DNA of 64,000 nt, taken from Saitoella complicata NRRL Y-17804. Lineage: Eukaryota; Ascomycota; Saitoellomycetes; Saitoellales; Saitoellaceae. The translations under genes and the position numbers were made by a program. The notes under the pieces are model-generated. The model ran no database searches and was not told where the DNA came from. It saw only the letters and a list, made by a program, of their open reading frames with translations. The DNA lies in assembly GCF_001661265.1 (NCBI RefSeq), contig NW_017567009.1:303730-367729 (forward strand). The letters run 5' to 3'. This document shows positions 20,545-30,426 of this stretch, piece by piece (within the stretch, counting starts at the first letter, position 1; each line of letters begins with the position of its first letter).

Positions 20545-21783
20545 ATGCTCCGATTCCTCCTCACCCGCGAAGTCGCCCAAGACCCTCCCTCAACCCTTCG
20601 CCGCGCCCAAAACACCCGCGCAACATACTCCCTCTCTCCCTCCCCATCCTTCTCCCTAAAAACACGGCATTATGGGGCTGTTAACGCGTTAGCGGTGGAG
20701 AAGGTCGAGAACCGGTATCTCCTCTCCGCGGGCGCGGACGCGATCATTAATTTATGGGACCTCGAAGCCAGCAGCGGGGGGGTGGTAGATACGCTGTCCA
20801 CGGCGAGTTTACCAACTACGGCGACACCTAGCTCGGTAAAGTGGTGGACAGGCGACACCGGGATGTTTTCGACGACACACCACGACCACTCACTCCTCAT
20901 CTGGGACACAAACACCTTCTCCACCGCTGCACGATTCCCACTCGGTCCCGAGGCGCCTATCCGAACCCATGCTCCCTCCGCACATGGTGGAGTGAATCCG
21001 GTTATTGCAGTAGCGTTGGGGTCACCTGGGGTTCGACTCGTCGACCTACGCACGTCGTCCGCGGCACACACCTTGACCTCCCCATACTCGAGATCAGGAA
21101 CATTGGACGTCGCATGGTCCCCCCGCTCCCCCCACCACATAGCGTCAACTCACGACGACGGCTCCCTCCGCCTCTGGGATATCCGCCGCGCCTCACCCCT
21201 CCTGCATACGACACGCGCACATTCTTCCGGCGCGACGGGAGTGGAGTGGACGAGTGATGGAGGGCAGGTGGTTACTGCGGGGTGGGATGGGAAGATGAGA
21301 GTTTGGGATGTTGAACAGGGAAGGGATTGTGTTGTGAATTTTGGTCCTTGGATTACGAATGTTAGAGAAGACGCTAAGGGGATCCTCACCCGGTCCCCAA
21401 TATGTCTACCATCCTGGGCTGGTGGTAGAGGGGGTGAGGGAGGGATGTTGGTATGGCCAGGCGCGGCAGGCGGCCAGGTTCTCCTGTTCGAGACTATGAC
21501 AGGCCGACTCATACGCCGTCTGAGACCGCGGCGGAGGGGTGGTGGTGGTGGTGGTGGGGGGAGGGGGAGGGTTGTGGGGATTGCGGTGAGGGAGGGGGTT
21601 GGTGGCGTTGAGGTTTATGGAGGGAACGAGACTGGGGGGATTGAGGTTTGGGGGCCCTCACTCGGGATGGAGGACGACGAAGGAGAGGTTCATGAAAATG
21701 TGAGTGGGAGTGGGGGTGGGAGGGCGAATGTGTTGGATGAGGTATATGAGGACGCGACCACCATTCCCATCACCATGCGCTAA
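20545..21783 (+). CDS. CSA/ERCC8-like WD40 protein of transcription-coupled repair
   Basis: Substrate receptor of a CUL4-DDB1 ubiquitin ligase acting when RNA polymerase II stalls at DNA damage. Intronless, 412 residues. The N-terminus MLRFLLTREV...LRRAQNTR matches the DDB1-binding helix region of ERCC8. Seven WD repeats follow, with clear repeat ends such as INLWDLE, LLIWDTN, VRLVDLR, LRLWDIR and MRVWDVE. The region after about residue 320 is Gly/Arg-rich and less conserved. It starts 144 nt after the transporter stop and is convergent with ATG5, the stops being 37 nt apart. Confidence 0.88.
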   Translation: MLRFLLTREVAQDPPSTLRRAQNTRATYSLSPSPSFSLKTRHYGAVNALAVEKVENRYLLSAGADAIINLWDLEASSGGVVDTLSTASLPTTATPSSVKWWTGDTGMFSTTHHDHSLLIWDTNTFSTAARFPLGPEAPIRTHAPSAHGGVNPVIAVALGSPGVRLVDLRTSSAAHTLTSPYSRSGTLDVAWSPRSPHHIASTHDDGSLRLWDIRRASPLLHTTRAHSSGATGVEWTSDGGQVVTAGWDGKMRVWDVEQGRDCVVNFGPWITNVREDAKGILTRSPICLPSWAGGRGGEGGMLVWPGAAGGQVLLFETMTGRLIRRLRPRRRGGGGGGGGRGRVVGIAVREGVGGVEVYGGNETGGIEVWGPSLGMEDDEGEVHENVSGSGGGRANVLDEVYEDATTIPITMR

Positions 21784-21820
21784 ATCACCCGTCACTTGTC
21801 CCGCGGCTGAGAGAAGAGGG

Positions 21821-22852
21821 TTATGTCATGACAACAACAACGACAACGATATCAACCCACCCATCCGCCCCCGCCATCTCCCTCACCACCTCCACAAGCG
21901 GCATCTCACCCGGAATCTTGACACCGTGTATCATCGCCCTGCCCAACACTTTGCCGTTGCTTCTCTCTCTCTCTCTCTGTCTTTGTAAGGTCGATTTTGA
22001 TTTTGCAGGATCAGGGAAGAGGGCGGGAAAGTGGGATGAGAGCAGGTCGTTGAGGGTTTGGCTTTGGGACAGGGGGGTGAGGGGTTGGTGGACTGTATTC
22101 AACGGCGGCCCCACACTGGCAGTTGGTGGTTTTGAGGATGGATGGGGGTTGCTGGGGGTCGGAGTCGTAGGTGACGACGGTGGTGCTGGCGCGGGCGTGG
22201 GGAGGTATATCCGTATCGGCAGATTCCTCGGCGTGGTCGGTAAGAGGGTACTCGTGATCCGTGTAAAGGTGTCTAAATCGTCTATCACCACCCCCCCTTA
22301 CAATTAGCCTCATACACATACACACAAGAAGACATATTACGACGTACGATCAACCACACTTTGCCATAACGCATCACTATCGTGTTTGGAGAGTGACATA
22401 ACTCGTTTCGCACTTCCGCAGCGGAGGAAATCGGCTTCTTTAAGTTTGTTCATGTAGGCGTCGCGCATCGCCCAGTCACACTGTCTTCGGGCTAAGATGT
22501 CTGGGTAGTTTGTGAAATGGAGGACGAGGTGCCAAGGTTGTGGTGTGGTAGAAGAAGAGGCGGGAGGTGGTGGGCGGTGAAGATCGTGTAGGAGTCCGAT
22601 AGGAAGATGCCACCGTACCGGAATTGCATCCTCTGCTGTGCTGAACCAAGCATTCCCCGCGCTTGCCGTACTCTCATCCAGCAAGAATGTCCTGAAAAAT
22701 CCAATCAGAAGATCGAGGTAGACAGGGAGATAGGATATCCGTGGTATCTCGATGTAGTATGGAGTTGTTTGGTCCCAGATCCGGCTCTCGGTTTTTGAGA
22801 GGGTTATTTTAAGGGGGATTGAACCGTGCCAGATCAGGCGTTTGATGTCCAT
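21821..22852 (-). CDS. ATG5: Autophagy protein ATG5
   Basis: Acceptor of ATG12 in the conjugate that drives Atg8 lipidation. Exons 22852-22348 and 22281-21821 (intron 22347-22282) encode 321 residues. The start MDIKRLIWHGSIPLKITL and the segments PRISYLPVYLDLL and FTNYP are diagnostic of the first ubiquitin-like domain; the splice joins WQSVVDHDLDTFTRI. The C-terminal ubiquitin-like domain ends IHGVKIPGEMPLVEVV...DGWVDIVVVV. The conjugation Lys should be in the helical region (KLKEADFLR or SAKRVM; the exact Lys needs alignment). A Pro/Ser-rich insert of about 60 residues separates the last two parts, and a CT-repeat encodes RERERS there. Confidence 0.92.
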
Positions 22853-23066
22853 TGGTGCTGTGATTGATTACTGATGGAGGAGGAGGAGGAGGAGGAGCAC
22901 GTGATGGGGTGTTTGGGTGTATTACGCTTGTGCAGGGGATGCATGGCAGGATCTACGCGGGGAGCTTGAGTTTTTACGGAAGAGACGAGACGAAGAGAAG
23001 AAAGAGAGGCTCACACACGAACTGCTGGACAGTTGATCACGCTCTCACAAACGACACAGCCAGACA

Positions 23067-23611
23067 TGGCAGCCGGAACCCAATCCGGATCACAGAAGGG
23101 CAAAGCACAGATCGGCGCAGCCAAATCCCTCCGAAAACGATCCATCGCAAAACGCATGCCCTCCTCCGCACCCTCAAAGGTAGTTTTCTAATCAGTGTGT
23201 CCAGTCGCCTCTATCAAAAAACGCCCACCACCCCGACAATCCTACCCAGCCCACACAACACCCCTCTACATCTCCCCCACCTCCCCGTTCATCAGCATCC
23301 TAAAACGCGTAACCACACTCCTGCTTCCGAAACCCGGACCGAAGGAGAGGAGGGGGGTGAGGGTTGTTGTGTTGGTGGGGATGGGGAGGGCTATGGAGAG
23401 GTGTTTGGGGGTTGCGTTGAGGTTGCAGGACGAAGGACTGCATGGGAAAGAAGAGAGGCAAGGAGTGAGGTTTGGGGTTGAGGTTAGAACTGGGACGGTG
23501 GGGGTTGTTGATGATGTTGTGCCGGATGATGAAGATGAGATGATTACGTGTCAGGTTAGGAAGCAGAGTATGGTTGAGGTTTTCGTGACGGTGAAGGGAG
23601 CTGCTCTATGA
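23067..23611 (+). CDS. POP7: RNase P/MRP protein subunit POP7 (Rpp20), first exon unresolved
   Basis: Alba-like subunit of RNase P and RNase MRP. The well-supported part, from about 23203 to the stop at 23611, reads IKKRPPPRQ, PLYISPTSPFISILKRV, a short basic loop, then VVLVGMGRAMERCLGVALRL, the Alba core pattern of POP7. Upstream, an ATG at 23067 opens a basic N-terminal extension (MAAGTQSGSQKGK...) ending at a GTAGTT donor at 23179. The only nearby acceptor (ending 23203) would make a 25-nt intron and leave the exons out of frame by one. Either the true first exon lies elsewhere, or there is a one-base error or lesion near 23180. Confidence 0.72.
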
Positions 23612-23799
23612 GAAGTTACTGTGACTACAATTAGGTATAGTATAGTATAGTATCGGGTTCCGGACTGGATTTCGATAGATTTCCCACGCTCGAGCTCATG
23701 CGCGCTATGACCTCACCCTCCCACGCAAGCACAGCGGACCGGACTGAGGCCAGCTGACACTCCACCCGACGATGGATCGCATGATGCGTTCGTCACCTC

Positions 23800-23806
23800 T
23801 ATAAAA
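23800..23806 (+). promoter_or_regulatory. TATA box of the IF1-like gene
   Basis: TATAAAA, about 50 nt upstream of the ATG at 23857, in a suitable position for a short-leader gene. Confidence 0.55.
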
Positions 23807-23856
23807 CCCTCACTACTACCGCACCCCTCGCCAATTGTCACTGACCAATTCCAACA

Positions 23857-24668
23857 ATGAACCGCTTCACAACCTTAACCTCAAACACCATCCCCCTCAT
23901 CCTCTCCCGCACCCCTGGAGTTATGGGTGTGAGTGCCAGGAGGGGGTTCGCCGACATGACATCCGTCGGCCCCACACGTCCGGGCGGAAAGGGTCATTTG
24001 GGGGAGGATTCGTGGGCGAGGAGGGAGAGGGCTGCTGAGGATTATGTAAGTACGAGGAAGGGTGGGGGACACGGGTTGGGTTTCCTCAAATCGTGTGAAA
24101 ACGAGGGGGGTTGTTGGATGAGATGGCTAATTGTCGATTGTTCGGTGCGTAGTTCATTAGGCAGCGTGAACAGGAGAGGATGCAGAAACAGATCATGGAG
24201 GCGAAGGCGCGTATGCGTCAGGTTCGTCACCCCCCCACCCTCCAACCCCCCCTTCCCTCCTTCTTCAAACCATTCACTGACAACTGATGTGTTTGATAGA
24301 TGGAAACCGACCTCGACGAAGCCATGCTCGAACTCCGCCGCCAAGCCCGCCTCGACTCCGAAAGAACCTTCAAACTCTCCTGGTGGTCAACCCACGAACC
24401 CGAACACGACCCCTCTACCCCCCGTCCTTGGCTCCAAAAGATCATGGCGAAGGATCCGATTAAGGGAGGTATCCAAGATCCCGGTGCTGGACGCGAGTGG
24501 GGTGAGAAACAGGATGGGGGTATGGCGCCGAAGGGACAGGGTGGTGTTGGGAGTGTGAGACAGGAGGGGGAGAGTGAGAAGAGGGAGGAGGGGACGGAAG
24601 GGGATATTGGGGGGATTAAGCCGGGGGTTGGGGAGGGGGAGAAGGGGGGGAGTATGAGTGGGCGTTGA
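23857..24668 (+). CDS. Mitochondrial F1F0-ATPase inhibitor (IF1 family) with long C-terminal extension
   Basis: Three exons, 23857-24045, 24153-24221 and 24300-24668, encode 208 residues. A basic, acid-free presequence (MNRFTTLTSNTIPLILSRT) is followed by Gly-rich residues and the IF1 inhibitory signature WARRERAAEDYFIRQREQE, then a coiled coil (MQKQIMEAKARMRQMETDL). IF1 proteins are normally 80-110 residues; here about 105 more follow, first with conserved-looking Trp/Pro residues (LSWWSTHEPEH, PRPWLQKIM) and then a Gly/Glu/Lys-rich tail. Each intron begins GTAAGT or GTTCGT and ends TAG. Function in blocking ATP hydrolysis is inferred from the signature; the extension may mean a modified role. 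Confidence 0.75.
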
Positions 24669-24932
24669 ATGGGATGGTGGGTGATCTGGGTGTAGGGGGA
24701 TATGGAATGAGTGTATGAGTAGGAGTATTGTCTTTGTATTTTAGGGGTTGTTTTAGGGTTTAAGGGAGTGTTACTGTGTATATTTTTGGTGGTGAATATG
24801 AGCTCGGCTACCGCTTTCGTCCACTCTATCGATTATCGACGTTACCCGCCCACCGGCACCTACGCAACCACTCATAGCTATCTCCACCCGACACCCCCCA
24901 CCAGCTCGCATCCTTCACGACCAAACACGACG

Positions 24933-26402
24933 ATGCGAACAGATAGCCATCGATCATATAGAGCCTCGCAAAGTATGGATCATAATGCTTCGTTACCTGA
25001 ACTTTCGGAAACTCGACTCGAGATGCCAGAGATGAGGGAGGAACCACCTGCCTACGTGACTGTTGCGGATGTGAAGGAAAAACGACCAACAAGCGCAAAC
25101 GTCACGGGGTCCCGGGGCTACGGCAGTTTCGTACGCAGGACCTCTTCACGCCAGAATCTATTCCGGTTCTTCACTGTGGCTCTCCTCTACATCCTCCTGA
25201 AGTACATTTACGTTGATTCCGTCCTCCCGTGTCCGCATACGAGAGCAGAGAAAGAACAGTCATGTAATCTCATGGACCGATCATGCGTCGACAGGTTCCT
25301 CAAGCACCACCCTCTCATCGACGGCCACAATGATCTCCCGATTTTCGCGCGGGAGGTGTACCACAACCAAATTTACCCCTCCAATTTCTCCAAAGGCTTC
25401 GAAAACGGGGGTTTACAAGGCCACGTCGACATCCCTCGCCTCCGCACCGGAGGTGTAGGCGGCCAGTTTTGGTCCGTGTTCGTGGAGTGTCCGGAGGGGT
25501 ACGACGACGCCGGCTACGCAAAAGCATTCTACCAAACCATGGAACAAATCGACGTCGCGCGCCGTTTGGTATCACACTGGAACGAGACTTTCGAGCTTGT
25601 TGATTCTGTTGCGGAGTTTGAGGATGCGTTTGGAAGGGGGAAGATTGCGTCTATGCTTGGTGCGGAGGGATTACACGCCATCGGGCCACATATGAGTTTG
25701 TTGAGGCCGTTGAGGGAGATGGGGGTTATGTATATGACGCTCACACACACTTGCACGAATCCTTACGCTGACTCGGCGAATGGGGAGCGGAAGTATGGGG
25801 GATTGTCTGAGCTTGGGAGAGCGGCGGTCAAGGAGATGAATCGGATTGGGATGATGGTTGATTTGAGTCATGTCAGTGCTGAGACGATGAAAGATGCGAT
25901 TGAGGAATCCAAGGCGCCGGTAATGTTTTCGCATTCTAGTGCGTTTGGTGTGTGTCCTCATGAGCGGAACGTGCCGGATGATATTTTGGATATGGTCAAA
26001 GCCAAGGACGGAGTGGTCATGGTCAACTTTTACCCCGCGTTCGTCCGCTGTGGTGATGGTCGTCGTGAGGAAGACGCGACGATTGGGGATGTCGCGGATC
26101 ATGTCATGCACATCGTCTCACGCATCGGATGGTCACACGTCGGTATCGGGTCCGATTTTGATGGTATCCCGACTGTGCCAAGGGGATTGGAGGATGTGAG
26201 TAAGTACCCTGAGCTCGTTAAAGAGTTGGCGAAGAGGGGGATGGAGTGGGATGATGCCAAGGGTTTCGTTGGTGGGAACTTGTTAAGGGTTTGGAAGAAG
26301 GTGGAGGAGGTGCGTGATGACATGAAGGGAGAGTTGCCGGATGAGAGGTGGGATGGGGATGAGAGTTCGTTTCCGCCTAGTGCATTCGGAGCCCTTGAGT
26401 AG
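24933..26402 (+). CDS. Membrane-bound M19 (renal-type) dipeptidase
   Basis: Zinc dipeptidase of peptidase family M19. Intronless, 489 residues from the ATG at 24933; an in-frame ATG at 24798 would add 45 residues, but that segment reads like a leader. A cytosolic tail of about 70 residues and one membrane helix (FFTVALLYILLKYIYV) suggest a type II membrane protein. Metal ligands are visible in order: DGHNDLP (His, Asp), MLGAEG (Glu), VDLSHVS (His), FSHSSAFGV (His), and the GIGSDFDG Asp. The length after the helix fits the family. Neighbours give no pathway hint. Confidence 0.92.
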   Translation: MRTDSHRSYRASQSMDHNASLPELSETRLEMPEMREEPPAYVTVADVKEKRPTSANVTGSRGYGSFVRRTSSRQNLFRFFTVALLYILLKYIYVDSVLPCPHTRAEKEQSCNLMDRSCVDRFLKHHPLIDGHNDLPIFAREVYHNQIYPSNFSKGFENGGLQGHVDIPRLRTGGVGGQFWSVFVECPEGYDDAGYAKAFYQTMEQIDVARRLVSHWNETFELVDSVAEFEDAFGRGKIASMLGAEGLHAIGPHMSLLRPLREMGVMYMTLTHTCTNPYADSANGERKYGGLSELGRAAVKEMNRIGMMVDLSHVSAETMKDAIEESKAPVMFSHSSAFGVCPHERNVPDDILDMVKAKDGVVMVNFYPAFVRCGDGRREEDATIGDVADHVMHIVSRIGWSHVGIGSDFDGIPTVPRGLEDVSKYPELVKELAKRGMEWDDAKGFVGGNLLRVWKKVEEVRDDMKGELPDERWDGDESSFPPSAFGALE

Positions 26403-26466
26403 CCAGTATAAATTCGGTTTTTTCAAATCGATAGACTTAATGATGCTATACGACATAACTTCCCGT

Positions 26467-28125
26467 TCAGACAGCAACACCTCCAGGCCCTGTTCCCACC
26501 ACCCTTTCCACGTGCACTACATCCTGCTTCCCAATATACATCTCGTCCTCCTCGTCCCCCTTCCCAAGCACCCTATGCCTCAACTCCACTCCCGCTCCTT
26601 TCATATCAAATACCGGCGTCTCGGCCTTCCCAGTACTCCTCAACACAACTTCCCTTATATTCTTCGCCCCAACAAACAACAAATCAACGCTCTCCAAACT
26701 CCTCCCCGCCGTCTCCGGGAACCAATACCACACGATCCCGATACTCCCAAAGTTGAGGAGGGAGAAGATGATGTAGGTCCACCATCCGATATTAGAGATC
26801 GCGGGTGGGGTGATCTCGACAACGAGGAATGTGATGAGCCATTGCCAGACGACGGAAAGTGCACCACCACGTTGACGAAGGCGGAGGGGAAGGATCTCAG
26901 AGGGGTAACACCACATGTTTGACATCCATCCCACGGTGAAGAAGCCCTGGAAGAGGTAGAGTGCCACAACGGCGCCGATACCATTGTTTCTGCCTCCGCG
27001 GTAGATACAGAGACCAGAAGCAAGCATGCATGCACCCATCCCCGTCGACCCAAACATGAATAGCTTCCTGCGTCCAGCTTTGTCGATGATGGCCCATGGG
27101 ATGAAAGACATTGCCAGGAAGAAGAGCTGGAGACCACCTGAGAGGAGGAGGGCTTGGTGGTTATCGAGGCCGACGGAGTGGACCATGACGTAGGGTGCGT
27201 AGTATGTGATGATGTTTGTTCCGGTGAATTCTTGCATGGCTTGGACTGCGCAGGCGATGATGGTACGTTGGTATCCCTTGATGCCGTTGTCTGAGAACAC
27301 GTCCTTCCATGAACCAGACTCTTCTTGCTCCAGCGCCAAAGACGCCAGAATTTCATCGTACTCGGCCCTAACGTGCACATCATCCTCCGATCCATCACGC
27401 AAGGCTCCCAGAATTGCGAGCGCCTCGTCATTCCTCCCTCGTGCCGCCAACCACCTCGGCGACTCCGGAAGCATACAACAAAGCCCAATCATCGCAACCG
27501 CGAACACCACCTGAAAGATAATCGGAAACCGCCACTGCAAACTCGTCGTCGCGAACGAACATCCGTAGTCGAGCCAATAAGCGATCACGATACCAACGAT
27601 GAGCATGGAGAGTTGAACGGCAATCATGCGTCCACGGGAGTGTGCGAGTGTGCACTCTGCTTGCCAGATGGGCACGACAGAGGTGATGAAACCCATCCCA
27701 ACGCCGGTAACGACACGTCCGACAATCAACTCTGGACGCCCGAAGCTTGCGGTCTGGATCACGCAGCCGATAATCAAGATGATATTCCCCGCCACCATGA
27801 CCTTGATACGACCGAAGTGGTCGGCATAGACGGCACAGATCAAAGCACCGAGTAAACAACCTAACTCGTACACGGCGATGATGAACCCCAACATCGAAGC
27901 ACCCGGGTTGTCGAATTGGTTGAGGAAGAGAGGGGCAGTCGTCAACCCCGAGAAAACACCATTGTCGTACCCGAAGAGTAGGAAGCCGAGGGAGCAGGTG
28001 AATGTAATCGCATAAACCAGTTTCTTGCCTCGAAGGCCGAGGAATGGTGCATGTGTCATTGTGGTCGACGGATCAACAGTGCGAAGTACTTGTAGGCCAT
28101 GGTAATCGCAGCCGAGGAGGGCCAT
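26467..28125 (-). CDS. Sugar porter family MFS transporter (hexose/polyol type)
   Basis: Twelve-helix transporter, intronless, 552 residues. Sugar porter signatures: FLLFGYDNGVFSGL in helix 1, DHFGRIK in the first loop, GRVVTGVGMGFITSVVPIWQAE in helices 4-5, PESPRWLAARGR before the middle loop, QQ-equivalent AMQEFTGTNIITYY in helix 7, and PETAGRSLE after helix 12. The Glu/Gln pattern suits the fungal hexose/glycerol (STL1-like) subgroup, but substrate is not predictable. The start at 28125 adds about 22 residues before MTHAPFLGLRGKKL, which is an alternative start. Confidence 0.9.
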   Translation of the reverse strand: MALLGCDYHGLQVLRTVDPSTTMTHAPFLGLRGKKLVYAITFTCSLGFLLFGYDNGVFSGLTTAPLFLNQFDNPGASMLGFIIAVYELGCLLGALICAVYADHFGRIKVMVAGNIILIIGCVIQTASFGRPELIVGRVVTGVGMGFITSVVPIWQAECTLAHSRGRMIAVQLSMLIVGIVIAYWLDYGCSFATTSLQWRFPIIFQVVFAVAMIGLCCMLPESPRWLAARGRNDEALAILGALRDGSEDDVHVRAEYDEILASLALEQEESGSWKDVFSDNGIKGYQRTIIACAVQAMQEFTGTNIITYYAPYVMVHSVGLDNHQALLLSGGLQLFFLAMSFIPWAIIDKAGRRKLFMFGSTGMGACMLASGLCIYRGGRNNGIGAVVALYLFQGFFTVGWMSNMWCYPSEILPLRLRQRGGALSVVWQWLITFLVVEITPPAISNIGWWTYIIFSLLNFGSIGIVWYWFPETAGRSLESVDLLFVGAKNIREVVLRSTGKAETPVFDMKGAGVELRHRVLGKGDEEDEMYIGKQDVVHVERVVGTGPGGVAV

Positions 28126-28554
28126 TTATACGATCGCTTCATGTCGCCCAAGTATTGCCAACAATGCGGAGTTCATACGGATCCCCGCATATTTTTTCAT
28201 TTCAAACGGACTGATGTCCTCCGTGGCTCATGATTGGTTGGTCTGGGCTCCGGGGTTCGGGGTCCAACGTTGGCGCTATATACGTTTGGTGAGGGGTCTG
28301 AGTTTTCACGGAGCAAACGCTTCCGAGAGTCGGCCCGAACTGACTCTTAATTAAGTCCTGAACCGGGATGTGTTAATACGAGTATGTTATTCAGCCACGA
28401 TATCAAATAGAGCAAGCAATAACACCAATACGGCCTAAGTCTGACGCCTCAATGATCCCTTTCCAACAATAAAAGACACCACAAAATAAAAATGCTCTCC
28501 CCACCTCGCCTCATCTTCCCCTACACACTCCCCCTCACAGGGACGTTAATAACC
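28126..28554. other. Intergenic region between the sugar transporter and the CHFR-like gene
   Basis: The transporter promoter (leftward) and the 3' end of the CHFR-like gene share this 0.43 kb. A CTATATACG element near 28275 could act as a TATA box for the transporter. No gene seen. Confidence 0.5.
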
Positions 28555-30426
28555 TCATCCCCTCAAATGCTCAAACTCCCTACAATGCACAACATCCCCC
28601 TGCCTCTCACACCTAATGCCCCCCTCACACGCCGTCCTCCTCCTAACCTCCTCCTTCACCCCACTCCCCTCCTTCCTGATTTGATACACCCACCACCGAC
28701 TAACCCACGCACAAAACATTTCCCCGATACAGGCTTTGCAAACCCAATCTTTCTCTCCGACGTTTTGCCCGACGTATCGAACCATCATCCCCTGACGATT
28801 CGTCGTCGCGGCTGCGGGAGCAGCGACGGCTCCATTATAGCCAACACTAAGCTGACTCTCCATCGCAAACCTCAACAGCCCCCTCCACAACTCCCCCACC
28901 GAATCCCACTCCCGCCTCCCCATCACAAACTCCAAACACAACCCCCTCTCAATCGAATTCCCAAACCCACTCGCCATATTCACAAAACTCGATAAACTCT
29001 GCGTAGGCGGGACACTACGCGAAAGTGGGAGGAGACATTCGCGGGAGGGGTGGGTGCCGTAGTATGCGTCGCAGTAGACGTCGCCGCAGGCTTTGCAGCG
29101 TTCGGCGTGGGTGTACCAGGAGGTGAGGGTGGGGTTGGTGGCGGCGGGGTGATGGGTGTCGGCGTTTGGGGAGGCGGGGGTTGAGGTTGATGTTGCGGTG
29201 TGGTATTCCTCGCTGCTGTCTTCCATGATGCTGTCCTCCTGTGCTTGCTGCTCGCGATACTCCATATTCCCTGCAAGCGCCGCGACATGATCTCCACCCA
29301 CCGGGGGAGATCCAGCTGGGGTCGTAGATCCCTCGCCTTGGGTCTTCTCCGTGATGATCTCCATGTCATCATCATCATCATCATCTTCCTCCGCATCAGC
29401 CTCCGCAGCAGCAGCAGCAGTAGCAGCAGCCGTCCTCTCAACCCTCTCCCCCTCCAACACCGGATCCCTCCCATGCAACGGCACAACCCTCTCACACTGC
29501 ACACAAACTCCATGTCCCTCCACCTCCGGATTCGCCTCAATCTCGATCCTCAAATTCCGATCGATGGGGGCCGGACACGTAAATGGCACCGGACGGCGGT
29601 CTTCGTGGTCCGGGTCGGAGGAGGGGTGGTGGGGGTGGGAGGGGCAGGAGGGGCAGGGAAGCCAGATACGGGATTCGTAGTCTTCTTCTTCGGAGTGGTC
29701 GTCGTCGTCGTCGTCAGCGTTTCCTGCTCCACCGTCGTCATCGTCGTCATCGTCGCTTTCTTCCTCTACCTCAGCAGGCGCAGCCGGTGCTGCCCCAGTA
29801 CCCATAGCTGCCCCGGTGTAGGTGTTGGTTCCCGGCTTGTCGACTCCAGGCCAAATCCCGTCCAACTCCTCCAACTCCGTCTCCGGCCTCTTCTTATGCG
29901 GATACGACTCCAAGAAGGACTTGATCACACCCTCCAACATCCACGCTTTCTTCAATGTTTTCGCATTCGTTCGACATGTCGGACACGTCATTTTCTTACT
30001 CGGTCTCCCGTCGCCCCAAAGACCACCACCGTCGGCATCCCCAGGACCGGGGCCGAGATCAGGGTTGAGGTTATCGGGTGTGGGTGTGAGTTTGGTGTGG
30101 GTGTGGAAACAGGCGCCACAGAAGGTGTGGAGGCAGTTGAGGAGGATGATGGGTCTGTGCATGATTTCGTAGCATATACCTGGCGAACAGACGCTCGGGT
30201 TAGCCACGCTCACACAATACACTTCTTGGAAACGGGGGAACGTACTGCATGTCAACAACTTCTCAACCTCACCCATAACCTCATCGTCCCTCTTCTCCCT
30301 CACCCTCTCCGCCCCACTCGGCCTCTCCACCTCCGCGCCCAACTTCGGGTGCTTCGAAGACTCCGCATCCTCGGGTTCTGCATGCTCGTCCATGGGTCGT
30401 TTCTTTGTGTTCGGGGGAGGCTCCAT
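28555..30426 (-). CDS. CHFR-like RING E3 ubiquitin ligase lacking the FHA domain
   Basis: Exons 30426-30246 and 30179-28555 give 601 residues. The intron (30245-30180) splits the first RING motif: LTCSICYEIMHRPIILLNCLHTFCGACF...CPTCR, a C3HC4 RING near residues 60-125. Long acidic and Ala/Pro-rich linkers follow. The C-terminal Cys-rich region is the CHFR part: HAERCKACGDVYC, then KACIGEMFCAWVSRWW, then TACEGGIRC..Q..HCREFEH. Vertebrate CHFR starts with an FHA domain; here the RING is near the N-terminus and only 394 nt lie before the next, divergent gene, so FHA is missing rather than overlooked. Likely a mitotic-stress ubiquitin ligase, by homology only. Confidence 0.82.
   Translation of the reverse strand: MEPPPNTKKRPMDEHAEPEDAESSKHPKLGAEVERPSGAERVREKRDDEVMGEVEKLLTCSTFPRFQEVYCVSVANPSVCSPGICYEIMHRPIILLNCLHTFCGACFHTHTKLTPTPDNLNPDLGPGPGDADGGGLWGDGRPSKKMTCPTCRTNAKTLKKAWMLEGVIKSFLESYPHKKRPETELEELDGIWPGVDKPGTNTYTGAAMGTGAAPAAPAEVEEESDDDDDDDGGAGNADDDDDDHSEEEDYESRIWLPCPSCPSHPHHPSSDPDHEDRRPVPFTCPAPIDRNLRIEIEANPEVEGHGVCVQCERVVPLHGRDPVLEGERVERTAAATAAAAAEADAEEDDDDDDDMEIITEKTQGEGSTTPAGSPPVGGDHVAALAGNMEYREQQAQEDSIMEDSSEEYHTATSTSTPASPNADTHHPAATNPTLTSWYTHAERCKACGDVYCDAYYGTHPSRECLLPLSRSVPPTQSLSSFVNMASGFGNSIERGLCLEFVMGRREWDSVGELWRGLLRFAMESQLSVGYNGAVAAPAAATTNRQGMMVRYVGQNVGEKDWVCKACIGEMFCAWVSRWWVYQIRKEGSGVKEEVRRRTACEGGIRCERQGDVVHCREFEHLRG

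Noticed and set aside
22864-23481. 205-codon plus-strand ORF over the POP7 region
   Set aside because: Starts in promoter-like sequence and shifts frame relative to the clear POP7 core; no domain.
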